Below, in pieces: positions 30,801 to 43,370 of a stretch of DNA of 60,000 nucleotides (positions within the stretch are counted from its first letter, which is position 1; each line of letters starts with the position of its first letter). Source of the stretch: Liolophura sinensis (Eukaryota > Mollusca > Polyplacophora > Chitonida > Chitonidae); NCBI RefSeq assembly GCF_032854445.1, contig NC_088297.1, positions 27,337,915 through 27,397,914 of the forward strand. The letters run 5' to 3'. A model generated the notes under the pieces. That model saw only the letters and a program-made list of their open reading frames with translations, did no database searches and was not told where the DNA came from. The position numbers and the translations under genes are program-made.

Positions 30801-33800
30801 ATGGCGGAAGAACAAGCTAACAATATACAAGCTCCTAATGTTGTACATGTCCCTACAAACATTCCACTGCCAACCAAACTGGATCTGAAAGGAAACTTGG
30901 CGACGAATTGGAAAAAATTCAGGCGGATGTGGGACAATTATGAAATCGCAACTAGACTTTGTGATTCGGAAAGTAAATACAGGACTGCTACCCTACTGAC
31001 TTGTATAGGCGTGGATGCATTGGATATTCTTGATGGTTTAACCTTCACACAGGAAGAGGATAAACAGGATATAGACATTGTACTGCAGAAGTTTGAAACA
31101 TTTTGTGTCGGAGAGACCAATGAAACTTACGAGAGATACTGCTTTAATCGCCGAGACCAGGAGACATCAGAGACTGTTGACTCGTATGTTGCAGTGCTTC
31201 GTACACTTGCAAAGACGTGCAATTATGGACAGCTGGAAGATAGCTTAATAAGAGACAGAATTGTGGTTGGAATTCGTGACAACAATACTCGAAAGAGGTT
31301 GTTGCAGGATGCGAGACTGACTTTAAAATCTTGCATTGATGTGTGCAGAGCACATGAATCGGCTTCTCAGCAAATGAAATCTATGGCTTCTGTTGACGAA
31401 GTTCAGCAGGTAAGGGACAAACATAAGAACAAAACCCAACACACACAGAAAACGCAGAAGCAACATAAAGGGAAACAGAAGAACCATTCAGAGCTGGAAT
31501 GTAAATTCTGTGGCAAACGTCATCCTTTTGTTAAGGAAAAATGCCCTGCCTGGGTAAAGTTTGCTCCCACTGTGATAAACCCAATCACTTTTCGTCCAAA
31601 TGTCCAAATAAAGGCAAACAGAGACAGCATAAAGTTCATCAAGTGGACACTGATGAGGAATCATCAGATGGGGAAAGAGGAATATGTGCTATCCGTAAGT
31701 TCAAAAGGAAAACAGACTGACACCAATGGCAAAGGATTTCCAAAACGTATCTTTGCCCGTATGATTCTAAATCGCAAAACTATTGTTTTCCAGTTGGACT
31801 GTGGAGCTACGATCAATATTCTCCCTGAGAATCTCTACGCTGAAATCTACAATGACAGACAACTGAAGAAAGTGGAAAAATCCACAACAACCCTTGTTAT
31901 GTTCAATGGAACAGAAACTATACCTGTCGGGAAACGCCGCATTTCAATGAAAAATCCTAAGAATGGGAGGAAATACAGCGTTGAATTTGTCATCGTGAAG
32001 GGTGATTACAGACCTCTGTTGGGAGCCAGAGCGGTTCAACAGATGAATCTTATAACCGTAGAGACTGAGAGTATTATGCTGCTGTCGCATCAGCACAGTG
32101 ATGATGTGAAGTCAAGGAAACAGCCTGGTGTTACCATGAATGAAATCAAGTCTTCCTATAGAGATGTTTTTCAAGGAGAAGGAAAACTGGAAGGACTGCT
32201 ACATCTTGAAGTCGACGACAAAGTGCAACCTGTTAAGTTGCCATGTCGCAAAGTTCCTGTTGCTCTTCAGCCTAAACTGAAAGAAGAGTTAGAGACTCTG
32301 ACCAAGAAAGGTATAATTAAGCTAGTCACCGTGCCTACTGACTGGATTTCAGCAATGGTTGTGGTTTCTAAACCCGATGGACGACTTCGTCTGTGTATCG
32401 ATCCAAAACCTCTGAACTCTGCTCTGAAACGAAACCATTACCCAACCCCCACGATCGATGATCTCCTTCCTGATCTTGCCAATGCTAAATGCTTTAGCCA
32501 CGCTGACGCGAAGAATGGATTCTGGCACGTTGAGCTCGATGAAGAGAGCAGCCACCTGACCACTTTTGAAACTCCTTGGGGACGGTACCGCTGGCTCCGT
32601 ATGCCATTTGGTATTTCTACCGCACCGGAAGAATTCCAGCGTAGACTCAACGAAGCACTGGAAGGTCTAGATGGTGTGAAAGTAGTACACGATGATGTTC
32701 TAGTTTTTGGTGTTGGAGACACTGACCAAGAAGCTGACGAGGATCACGACAGAAAGGTGATTGCCTTCATGGACAGATGTCGTGAGAAGAACATTAAACT
32801 GAATCAGAGTAAGTCTCAACTCAAGTGCCGGGATGTTCCATACCTTGGACACATCTTGTCTTCTTCTGGATTGAAAGTTGATCCTTCTAAAGTGACGGCA
32901 ATCAAGGATATGACAGCCCCGACGGATAAGAAAAGTGTACAACATCTGTTAGGCATGGTCAACTTCCTCCAGAAATTTGCCCCAAAACTATCATCGACAA
33001 CTGCCCCTTTAAGAGAACTTCTCAAAAATGAGAATCACTTTCTCTGGGATGAAGAAGTCCATGGAAAATGTCTTCAGGAAGTGAAGGATATCTTGTCAAG
33101 TCCTCCTGTTTTGAGATATTTTGACGACAAAGCTGAAACAGTACTTCAATGCGATGCTTCCCAAGATGGACTGGGAGCATGTCTCATGCAAATTGGCCAG
33201 CCGGTGGCCTATGCATCGCGTTCCTTGTCTTCTGCAGAGAAGAATTATGCACAGATTGAGCGAGAAATGCTCGCCATTGTCTTTGGAATGGAACGGTTCG
33301 AACAATACGTCTATGGAAGGAAAGTCAGGATTGAATCCGACCATAAACCACTGGAATCAATCGTCCGCAAAAGCCTACACAGCGCCCCGAAGAGACTACA
33401 ACGCATGCTATTGAGGCTGCAGAAGTTTGATTATGAAGTGACCTACAAGAAAGGAACAGAGATGTATCTTGCCGACGCACTCAGTCGCGCATACTTACCA
33501 TATTCCAAGACAGCTACAAATGAACATGGAGATGTCATGCTAATTGACGACAGGTGTCCAACAGCTATCGAGACAGAATCCATCAATATGGTTGAGTATG
33601 TTGCTATCTCTGACCAGCGGATAGAGTTGATCCAAACAGCCACGTCATCGGATCCAACCATGTCAACACTGAAGAGAATGATACAGGGTGGAAGGCCAGA
33701 CAGGAAGGAAGATGCTCCCTTTACAGTACAGCAATACTTCCCATTCAGAGATGAACTCTCCGTTCAGAATGGAATAGTGTTTAAAGGTGAGAGAGTTATC

Positions 33801-34094
33801 GTTCCTGTTAGTGTCAGACCAGAAATCTTGCACCGACTCCACTCATCGCACATTGGTCTTCAGTCATGCATTCGACGAGCCAGAGAGCTAGTATACTGGC
33901 CGAACATGATAAAGGACATTACCGATTTGTTAAGTAAGTGTGACACGTGCAACGCCTTACAGAACAACCAGCCGAAAGAGACTCTCATCAGCCATGAGAT
34001 TCCCATGGCGGAAGAACAAGCTAACAATATACAAGCTCCTAATGGGAAAAAGTGGGTTGTGACCTATTTGAGTTTGATGGCAAGGATTATATGA
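30801..34094 (+). pseudogene. Gag-protease-RT-RNase H-integrase N-terminal polyprotein of the LTR element
   Basis: Start chosen at ATG 30801 (MAEEQANNIQAPN). Gag is followed by one Cys/His knuckle (CKFCGKRHPFVKEKC). Next come protease (LDCGATINILP; Cys for the usual Ser/Thr), RT (LCIDPKPLN, WLRMPFGISTAP, active site VVHDDVLVFG near 32690), RNase H (LQCDASQDGLGA, YAQIEREMLA, ESDHKPLE, YLADALSR), and the integrase HHCC zinc finger (near 33835-33960). From about 31550 the codons read in a different frame from the one encoding a second knuckle, so an indel there has fused gag and pol and lost that knuckle. The frame ends at 34094, just after the misplaced gag-start copy. Confidence 0.85.
33999..34042 (+). 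repeat. Misplaced copy of the gag start inside integrase
   Basis: About 40 bp from ATGGCGGAAGAACAAGC to GCTCCTAATG duplicate 30801-30840 exactly. It lies between the integrase zinc finger and the catalytic core and puts the two out of frame. Confidence 0.9.
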
Positions 34095-34966
34095 TACTGG
34101 CAGACTATTACTCTGACTACTTCGAGATTGATCGACTACATGACAAAACGGCTACTACAGTGATAAAAACGATGAAATCACAGTTTGCCCGTCATGGAAT
34201 TCCTGTCCAGCTCATGTCAGACAATGGCCCTCCCTATAATTCGACCGAGTTTAAGAAGTTTGCCGACAAGTATGAGTTTGAACATATTACTTCTTCGCCA
34301 CGTTATCCGCAATCAAATGGCAAAGTGGAAAGCGCAGTTAAAACCGTGAAGCAGCTCATGGCCAAATCTCTACATGCCAAAACAGATCCCTTCCTTGCTT
34401 TGCTAGAATGGAGAAACATACCAGCAGAAGGAATTGGTAGCTCATCAGTACAGAGATTGTTTGGACGAAGAACAAGGACTCTTCTACCAGCAACCAACGA
34501 ACTTCTCAAGCCGAAAACTGTTGACAGAGTCACCGATAAACTGGCAAGTAGAAAGCTGAAACAAGCTCGATACTACAATCGTTCCGCTCGTGATCTCGCT
34601 GATCTGCAACCTGGAGATGTGGTAAGACTTAAGTCCCACAACAGAGACAAACAGTGGCAGAAAGCAGTTGTTGACAAACAAGTAGACATACGCTCCTACA
34701 GCATTCACACTGAAGATGGTAGACGGTTCAGAAGAAACCGCCGTGATCTAAGAACGACAAAGGAAGACTGCCCAGAGGTAAGAATGCCCGAGGTATATAC
34801 TCCAGCCTAAGTACCAGAAAAGGAAGATCGCCCCGTGGATACCAGGACAACAAGTCCACCGCGTCAGGAAGTAAACCCAGAAACTCCAAGCACCGGGGTT
34901 ACGCGTACTTCGTATGGACGAGTGGTGCGAAAGCCAGCACGTTTTCAGGACTATATATCTCAGTGA
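34052..34966 (+). pseudogene. Integrase catalytic core and C terminus of the LTR element
   Basis: The core shows the acidic residues of the DDE set in LADYYSDYFE, MSDNGPPYNS and QSNGKVESAVK. A basic C-terminal region with VVRLKSHNRDKQW follows. TAA at 34808-34810 stops it, but the same frame then stays open for 51 codons to TGA 34964-34966, so the TAA looks like a nonsense mutation. This part is out of frame with the zinc finger encoded upstream. It would join element DNA to target DNA if intact. Confidence 0.8.
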
Positions 34967-35203
34967 GAAGTTGTATTTTTTGACTTTATCGTATCAGTGA
35001 CTTTGCTACCGGTTGTGTATGCCCTGGACAGTCCCCGTGAAGAGTTAATTTCAATTTTCACTCACTATATCATGTTGTTAAATGTTTCTTTTCAGAGGTT
35101 CTTCCACATCTTCAATTCAGAGACTGTTGAACATCCAGAACATTGGTTTAAGTCGTCGTGTTTCAAAGAACTGTAATTTCTTTCACAGTTGTTCTTTTAC
35201 TTG

Positions 35204-35213
35204 AAAAGGGGGA
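35204..35213 (+). other. Polypurine tract
   Basis: AAAAGGGGGA directly before the right LTR, the usual plus-strand primer position. Confidence 0.8.
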
Positions 35214-35399
35214 TGTCACGTAATTGGCCTAACGTAAGTCCGTTTCCAACAAGTATAGTTTTACATACTCCCCTGGTCCGACGTTGCAGGACCCTGCTGT
35301 AGGGTTCCGATGTTATCTTGAGTAAAACAGTTGACTCGTTCGAACTATCAGAAGTCTGTTCAATTATTCAACTCCCGGAGCACCCAAAGCGACGAAACA
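35214..35399 (+). repeat. Right LTR
   Basis: 186 bp, apparently identical to the left LTR. ATGTC follows as target-site duplication. Confidence 0.93.
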
Positions 35400-35404
35400 A
35401 TGTC

Positions 35405-36407
35405 TAGAGGATATTTAAGATCGAAGACATATATTTTAGACGACCAATAGTCTAATCAATAACAGTAAATTCATTTGGCAAAGTTTTCGGTAAGGTTTTT
35501 CACAGAGCGGCACACACTCAGACACACCCAATATGACGGCCATGTGCATCACTTTTTAATTTACTGAGTGGCTTATTTACAACAGTTTACTTGTTCTGGT
35601 TTACAATATTTGTGGGCACGTTTTATTACACCTGTTTTTCCTTAAACAGACTAATTTTTTGATGATTATGAATAAACCACTGGATAACGGACGCATGCTG
35701 GTGTGTTTATATTGATGGTTACCCAATTAAAATTTCTCTCAAAAGAAAAATCAGCAATAGATCATAACAAATTTCATTTGTCCATGTCGAGGAAACCAGT
35801 CATTTATACGTTTCAGGTCTGGCCATTGACAAAATGTTAATGTTAAGCCACTGTATATATTACTCTGGTTAAGAGCTTATAGAACTTATATGTTCAATAT
35901 TTTCAAATTTGACTCGCACTGTCCTAAAACAGCTTATATTCTGAAGGAATCGTTTGTCTAGTATTTTTATACCCTATCTTTTAACATTCTCCATACATTT
36001 TAGTTACGAATGCCCTTGTCGAGTATTAGACATGACCTTTTTTGCAGGGTATTACAGCTATCATAGAATTTGTTCATTCTATCACCATAGATTTTTCTCC
36101 ATCTAATCTTCAACATGCTAAAGCAAAAGCCCGGTGACTATGAATGTATCACAAGATATTGTTGCTATGTGTAGGCGCTGCGATAACAATTCACTAAGCA
36201 CATCGCTTCTACAAATTGACAAGAGTCAAAAAGTTTGATTTGTCTGGGTACATTTCCGATATATGTAGAGCTGTGATTGGGAAAGGATAGATTTTATTCA
36301 CCACCCATAAAGGCCAAGTTATATTTGGACGCATAACATTAGCGTTAAACAAGGAGAAATGATGAACTTTGGTATCAGGTTGTGAGAGTTACGATGTACA
36401 TAGAGCT
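35405..36407. other. Non-coding AT-rich stretch
   Basis: No gene, RNA or clear repeat was recognised. Confidence 0.5.
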
Positions 36408-37118
36408 GGGCCCAGTTTCAGACAGATGTCGCACAGGTAGTATAATCCAATATAGGACATCGGTGCGAGATGTCGTACAGCTACTATAATGGCATATAGG
36501 ACAGTGATGCGAGATGTCGTACAGCTACTATAATCGCACATATAGGACAGTGGTGCGAGATGTACAGGTGCTATAATCGCACATATAGGACAGTGGTGCG
36601 AGATGTCGTACAGGTACTATAATCGCACATATAGGACAGTGGTGCAAGATGTCGTACAGGTACTATAATCGCACATATAGGACAGTGGTGCGAGATGTCG
36701 TACAGGTACTATAATCGCACATATAGGACAGTGGTGCGAGATGTCGTACAGGTACTGTAATCGCACATATAGGACAGTGGTGCGAGATGTCGTACAGGTA
36801 CTATAATCGCATATAGGACAGTGGTGCGAGATGTCGTACAGGTACTATAATCGCACATATAGGACAGTGGTGCGAGATGTCGTACAGGTACTATAATCGC
36901 ACATATAGGACAGTGGTGCGAGATGTCGTACAGGTACTATAATCGCATATAGGACAGTGGTGCGAGATGTCGTACAGGTACTATAATCGCATATATAGGA
37001 CAGTGGTGCGAGATGTCGTACAGGTACTATAATCGCACATATAGGACAGTGGTGCGAGATGTCGTACAGGTACTATAATCGCATATATAGGACAGTGATG
37101 CATTGTGAAACTGGGCCC
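36408..37118. mobile_element. TIR mini-element expanded by an internal minisatellite
   Basis: GGGCCCAGTTTCA at 36408-36420 is the exact inverted copy of 37106-37118. Between them lie about 15 tandem units. A related single-unit element occurs at about 54.16-54.32 kb with the same kind of ends. Confidence 0.7.
36422..37105. repeat. 45-46-bp minisatellite, about 15 copies
   Basis: The unit reads GATGTCGTACAGGTACTATA, then ATCGCACATATAGGACAGTG, then GTGCGA. Some units have CATATATAGG or lack two bases. No coding role. Confidence 0.95.
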
Positions 37119-37400
37119 TGATGAACAGAAAATGGTAAGCTAATTCCAGTACAGGAAGGTTATGCAAGAAAATGGTCAAAACGGGTAAAGGTACACGTTG
37201 ATCGTTCAGTACTTCACGGTTAGGTGGTTTGTGCAATGAACGATGTACTATAGACCTATTTACTGACCTTCAACTGGCCTTTAGACAAAATGCGTCATTG
37301 TTTCAGCGGGTAGAGCTCCTATAACAATATCATCTTTATATGTGAGATTTTCTTGATTTTTCTGTGTTTTGTTTATTACTATACTCAATTTTTCACTTAT

Positions 37401-37600
37401 AATTTATTTGATTTATTTGATTAATTTGATTGGTATTTTACGACGTACTCAAGAATATTTCACTTATACGACAGACACCAGCATTATGGTGGGTGGAATC
37501 CGGGCAGAGCCTAAGGCAAACCTACGACCATCCGCAAGTTGCTTATAGACCTTCTCACGTACGGCCGGAGAGGAAGACAGCATGACTGAAGAGAAGTAAC
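37401..37600 (-). mobile_element. SINE copy
   Basis: On the minus strand it runs from a diverged head through GGCTCTGCCCGGATTCCACC and AAGTGAAATATTCTTGAGTA to the tail ACCAATCAAA(T)n. It matches the copies at 51602 and 58970. Confidence 0.7.
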
Positions 37601-39190
37601 GGTGGAAAATTTTGTTTAGTAGCCTGTAACAACATGTCTCTTAAAGCCATTGTTGCTGTTGTCTTTGTTTGATAATGTCATTCTGCATATTTTGCTGAAG
37701 CCAGTTTGAGTTATCATATTAACAGTGGAAAAGGCATTATAGTTGAAGTTTTAGAATGAGCGCCGTAGGCATGTGAACTCTTCCACATTTACCGGGCTAA
37801 AATGAACAAAATGAATAGATAAAAAGTCAGTATTTCTATTCTATTATGCCTACTTTAAACTTTCAGAGATTTATTAGGGAAACTGCGCAATTGAAGCACA
37901 AATTAAACAACCGTTTTCTCCTTCATTTACTCTGCAGCTATCAACAAGTGCGTAAGAATTTGAAAATGACCAGCTTGAAAATTTCTTAGTAGTTCTTGTA
38001 TAAGTGTGGTCTTGTTGTGTTGTTCATTTAGTCGTAAGACTTTATTGTCGTGTGTGTGAATGGATTTAATAGCCGCGTGGGTTAAACACCTCCTTGACCA
38101 CCCCAGATCCTCCCCTCCCCTCCCATCCCACACTATGTGAAATGACTTTGAGTGTTGTGATGTGAGTTGTAAGACATACATGTGTCAGCCAAATCCTTTA
38201 GAGTTATGCGTGGGAAAAATGTGTTTAACATAGGGCAACATTTTAAAGTTGAGAAAAATTAATATGACTGTAAACATATGTTAAGCATAAGACAGAAAAT
38301 ATGCATGTAGCATTCTCTGATACAAGCTGACCACAGACACGTTGGTTTGTGCCAGTAGTGAAAACCTCACTTATTTTTAGTCATCGTGATTTTAAAGCGT
38401 TCACCATGATATGGCTGAAATGTAATCCATTCATTCATTTAAAGCGAAGGTACATTTACATGAAAAGCGGACTTCGTGAATCACAAAAAAGGACCTCAAA
38501 CATCGCTTTAGAGATTACTCCTCTTCAGACTGTATACACTGTATTTGCTCACAGTTTATACGCATGTATCCTATATAAGCTAATATTGTAGCCTAGCCAT
38601 TGCAGAACATCAGATCACAGCGCAGGAATAATAGCGTGAAACAAGGTTACTTCTGATGGGTGTAATTTGGTACGTCATCTAATGTGCCTCTACGTAAATG
38701 CTTAAATATACCTCTTATCACTGTTAAATCCCTCCTATCCCTTTGATCTATCCTGTGAAGTTAGCAAATGTTTGGTTGCTGGGGTTTTTTTTCCTTAGTG
38801 GAAGAAAAACATACATGTGTTATTAACAGTATATAGAGACTTGACTTAGTGTTATCAGACACAGAGCTACAGTATTAAGTAACCTGTCATAATGTCAGGT
38901 TTTGTGCTGTGTATGTACAATTTTACATACAGTAGACAGCCAAGATAATTAATCTCTGTTCATGTATATGTACATAACAGACTGCATACATGCACCAGAA
39001 GTTTTAAAAGTCTTAATAACCTAAGCTGCCTTGGTACGAGAAAAAATGGACATATCTGATTTCTGATGTGTCTGATGTGTGCGTACATGATATGGCATTT
39101 GAAGTCTTGTGAATAATTGCATTTTAACTTTCTTCAGATTTTTTTTTTTTACTCCTAAAGTGGATCAATTCTTCATTTGTGATGACAAGT
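37601..39190. other. Non-coding stretch
   Basis: No gene or clear repeat was recognised. Short open frames lack support. Confidence 0.5.
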
Positions 39191-39703
39191 TAATTTTCCA
39201 TAAACGACAGTGTTAACCTTTAGGCTGTAGCTCAGTCCCAAACATTCAGTGGCCAAAAAGCTTTGGTGTATACCTGGCCCAGTCTGTGAGAAAGCAGTCT
39301 GTAAGAAAGCAGCCACAAAAATTTTGAAATAGGTTGACCTTCTGGATCTGGACCTTTCTATTCTGGAAGCTGGGAGGGGTGCCTGGCAATGCCAAAGGGA
39401 GGTCACTCACAGCCTCATCACCACCTGTCTCCTTGTGTCCTAGTACAGGCCACAGACCCCCATTAATTTTCCATAAGTGACAATGTTAACCTTTAGCGAT
39501 GTAGCTCAGCCCCAACATTCCATGGCTAATAAGCTTTGGTGCATACGTCGCCCAGCCTGTGAGAAAGAAGCCATAAAAATCTTGACATAGGTTGACTGTC
39601 AAAATCTGGACCTTTCTATGCCGACAGCTGGGAGGGGTTCACAGCAACACCAAGGGGACATCACTTGAAACCTCATCACCACCTCTCTCCTTGTGTCCTC
39701 TCA
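39191..39703. repeat. Diverged tandem duplication, period about 275 bp
   Basis: Both halves run from ATTTTCCATAA(A/G) through GTTAACCTTTAG and ACCTTTCTAT to CTCCTTGTGTCCT. About 80% alike, with several small gaps. Confidence 0.8.
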
Positions 39704-40276
39704 CCCAGAAATTCAAACTTTCATCATTAAAACTCATACCTCCCCAAAGCTTAGACAATTTCCAGCATTTTGATACCAAGCCTGCACCTGAACACTAAAA
39801 ATGGCAGACTGGCAGCAAGAAAAGACTTTACACAAAAAAATACACAGAATTACATTTGTCCCCCTCCCCCCCCCCCCTCCGAAAAACGGGAGTTCTAATG
39901 GGGGTCTGCGTCCTAGTAGGGTCCTGATTCTGTGTTAGGGTTCCACATCCTGTAAACAGAACTGTCACCTTGCAAGGGAAATAACTAAGGTTTGAGTCTA
40001 AAGCAGTGCCTGAAAAAGGTGATAAACCCTGTCACAACTGTCTAAGTTTACTATATTGATAAATTAAGCAGATGTAGACGAGCATACAAACAGTATCTTA
40101 TAAACGTCAAATCCTGTAGGTTATGTAAATGTGTGAAGAAGTACGCCGCACATTTTAGCCAAATTAGTAAACAATATAATTTGATGTGTGAAGTTTACGA
40201 ACTATTGTTTTTTTCTATTTGTAGACACAGGTTGGCACACTCATGCCTTTAGGGCGTGTATTCATACAGATACATG

Positions 40277-40409
40277 GGACTTATTACTAGCCCCCATGCC
40301 TACACACTTACACGAAAACGAAGTCTACATACATGTACATGTGACTTATTACTAGCCCCCATGCCTACACACTTACACGAAAACGAAGTCTACATACATG
40401 TACATGTGC
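40277..40409. repeat. Two-copy 65-bp tandem duplication
   Basis: GACTTATTACTAGCCCCCAT through TACATACATGTACATGTG occurs twice, nearly identical. Confidence 0.85.
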
Positions 40410-40591
40410 TAATTTAAATAACACATCTGATATATTCACACTCATCTGATAATACATGTATTGACACATATTCCGGTATGTGCAAGTCATCTGTTCAGGA
40501 AGAAAGGTCTGCATACATTCTGACCTCTTGTGTCATACATGTATATCATTGAACAGTTTTGTTATATGTACTGTAATGTATTGTCAAGTTA

Positions 40592-41089
40592 CACTCAAAA
40601 AATTAATTTGCTAAATTTAACAGAAAGTTTGTTACCTGAGGTGATGATAGAATGTATTGTGTTATCTGTACCATAAGTAAAAAAACTTTTTGACAAAAAT
40701 TTCAAAAACGCAACTTATTATGATGTTTTCTAAGAGCTTTTAAATTTGTATGAAAACTTTACTATTTAGTGGTAAGCCATCATATTTGTGTTTAATTTAC
40801 TTGTTAGTTTTAATACAGCTTGTTTAGTTTGTGCAGCCAACAGTTTGGGGGCCGAAATGTTTTCCAGAACTGAAATCACTCTAGATATGACCATGGTTAT
40901 AACAGCACAACATTGTGTCATGTTCAACATAACATCCTGTTAGTGTAATAGAAAGGGTATGTTGAATTGACAGACTAGATGCATGTGTGTTATATTTAAC
41001 AGAATAATCGGCTGCTCTAACAGAATATTTTATAGCATCACTCAGGTAACAGAATTTCTGTTAAATTTAAGAGATTAATTTTTGGAGTG
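40592..41089. mobile_element. 498-bp MITE with TA target duplication and about 55-bp TIRs
   Basis: The left arm CACTCAAAAAATTAATTTG through TTTAACAGAAA and TTACCTGAG matches the reverse complement of the right arm with a few mismatches. TA lies on both sides (40590-40591 and 41090-41091), as for Tc1/mariner-type elements. No transposase is inside. Confidence 0.8.
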
Positions 41090-41091
41090 TA

Positions 41092-42714
41092 GAGTGATGA
41101 TGTCACATCAAAGCTCTATACCAGCATACATACATTAACATACATGTACAGTTGCACATGCATACTCATACACATATTGTATCTGAAATTGTTACCTGCA
41201 TAATCCTATAATTGCAACACAAGGCAACGTGGCTCAGTTATGTCACTGGGTCATTTGCTGAACTCCTAATTACCATGCTTGCACAGGAAGTTTGTAGATT
41301 TCCCCTGCTGTCATTGTTTGTGAGGTGTTCTTTTCGCATGTTTGCAAGATGTTTATTCAAGTATATTTCAGCAGTGTGAATGATAGACAGTAAAACTTAA
41401 CACTTTTTGTGAAGTCCTGAAATTGGCCAAACTGTCCAATGTAGTTCTGTCTCCAAAATCAGATTAAATTGGTATATAAATGGAACTGAAAGTTACTCTT
41501 TCAGATGTGAAAAGGTTGAGGAATTATGGTAGGTGAGGTGAAGTTAAACAAGCAAAAGAGGGACTGTGAAGAATGCCTAGGTCAGGCAGTGTGAACCCTG
41601 TCTGTGCTTAAAAAAACAGGCTCAGTTAGAAACTTGACAGGTCTAGGGAAGTAGTGAGGAGAGCTGGTAATAGGCCTTGACATTAGTACTGATAGAAACC
41701 TAGGGGATATACCCTACCCCCACCCCTCCCCTTACTAAACAGACTGTCTCCCCAAGGCCTAGCCCCTTGGTTGGAAGGGCATTTTTGCCATCAAGATTTC
41801 GCCTGCTGGGCTGTCAGAGCCAGGGTGCAAATCACACAGCTGCTGAGCATGTACCCGGAGGTGTATCTTGTGTTAGCATTTATAGACAGCGAGTCTAGAC
41901 AACACTGCAGGTAGGAGCAATGATGAACTGGGGAAATACTAGAGCTAACATAACTAGTCAGTACATAACCAGGGCATGGTTGTGACGAGTATTTGTCTGT
42001 GGAGCATGATTTGAGCATTAATGTATACACATGTCAAATATCTATAAATGCTGTGTGCAGCACCTGTGCTGTATTTTACCTAGAGTTCAACCTTTGTCAA
42101 GTGTCACTTTTTCCTTTATTCTGTTCAACTGATCCAAATTATAGGATTAATTAAGAGTTTCGTGTTTGATTAATTTCTTGTCAGAAGAACGTTGGTGTTG
42201 GCATAACAATAATCAAATTTTACTATTTATGTGCACATATTTTTCCAGGTCAGACTTAAAGTGAAGTATAGTGTTTGAAGATGCCTAATGCTCTTATGTT
42301 ATGTTCTTAGGAGTCCATCATACTTGCATACATGTGGGAAAGCACTTAAGGGTATTGCATTTCATGTGTGAAGAAATCAAAGAAATGTGCTTGGCTGGAT
42401 AAGCTATTAAGTTGCACAAATATGTCCAGTGTTGATGTAATCTTTGGCTACACATATAAACATCTTAGTTTCAGTCTTGCAGTTACAATTACATTTATTT
42501 GCATACAAATGTACGCCTTGTTTGGCCAGTGAGATATATCGGGTGACAAACATGTTCATGCAGCTGGGATACTGTGCATTTGTGTTTCTAAACAAACCAT
42601 TACATCTGTGACGTGAGGTACATGTAAGGAGCATATTCATGGGTTATACAACAGAATATGTGTAAGATTAACTTAGGCTACGTTCACATGCATAAGGAAC
42701 TTACATGTTACATG
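41092..42714. other. Non-coding stretch
   Basis: No gene, RNA or clear repeat was seen. Confidence 0.45.
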
Positions 42715-43370
42715 TGCATGTGTGGAGAAGCTAGAGCTCATATACATGTGTGGAGAAGCTAGAGCTCATATACATGTGTGGAGAAGCTGGGGCTCATGTG
42801 CATGTGTGGAGAAGCTAGAGCTCGTACATGTGTGGAGAAGCTGGGGCTCATGTGCATGTGTGGAGAAGCTAGAGCTCATATACATGTGTGGAGAAGCTGG
42901 GGCTCATGTGCATGTGTGGAGAAGCTAGGGCTCATATACATGTGTGGAGAAGCTAGAGCTCATGTACATGTGTGGAGAAGCTAGGGCTCATGTACATGTA
43001 TGGAGAAGCTAGGGCTCATGTACATGTATGGAGAAGCTAGGGCTCATATATTTGTGTGGAGAAGCTGGGGCTCATGTACATGTGTGGAGAAGCTAGAGCT
43101 CGTACATGTGTGGAGAAGCTAGAGCTCATGTACATGTATGGAGAAGCTAGAGCTCATATACATGTGTGGAGAAGCTAGAGCTCATATACATGTGTGGAGA
43201 AGCTAGGGCTCATGTACATGTATGGAGAAGCTAGGGCTCATGTACAAGTGTGGAGAAGCTAGGGCTCATGTACATGTGTGGAGAATCCTGGGCTCATGTA
43301 CTAGTGTGGAGAAGCGAGGACCCATGTACAAGTGTGGAGAAGCTAGAGCTCATGTACATGTATATGTGAG
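42715..43370. repeat. 28-bp minisatellite, about 23 copies
   Basis: The unit CATGTGTGGAGAAGCTAGAG followed by CTCATATA varies at a few positions (CTAGGG, CTGGGG, CATGTA). Apparent ORFs with WRSWGS-type repeats are by-products. Confidence 0.95.

Larger units (their letters stand above)
30113..35399 (+). mobile_element. Ty3/gypsy-type LTR retrotransposon, structurally complete, coding-defective
   Basis: The two 186-bp LTRs (TGTCACG...AAACA) appear identical, and a 5-bp target-site duplication ATGTC flanks them (30108-30112 and 35400-35404). A primer-binding site follows the left LTR directly and a purine tract AAAAGGGGGA precedes the right LTR. The order gag, protease, RT, RNase H, integrase is that of Ty3/gypsy (Metaviridae). 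Identical LTRs indicate recent insertion, yet the coding region carries at least three lesions. It sits 272 bp upstream of the start codon of the PAN-fibrinogen gene, pointing away from it. Confidence 0.93.

Noticed and set aside
42722-42984. WRSWGS-type repeat frames
   Set aside because: By-product of the 28-bp minisatellite.
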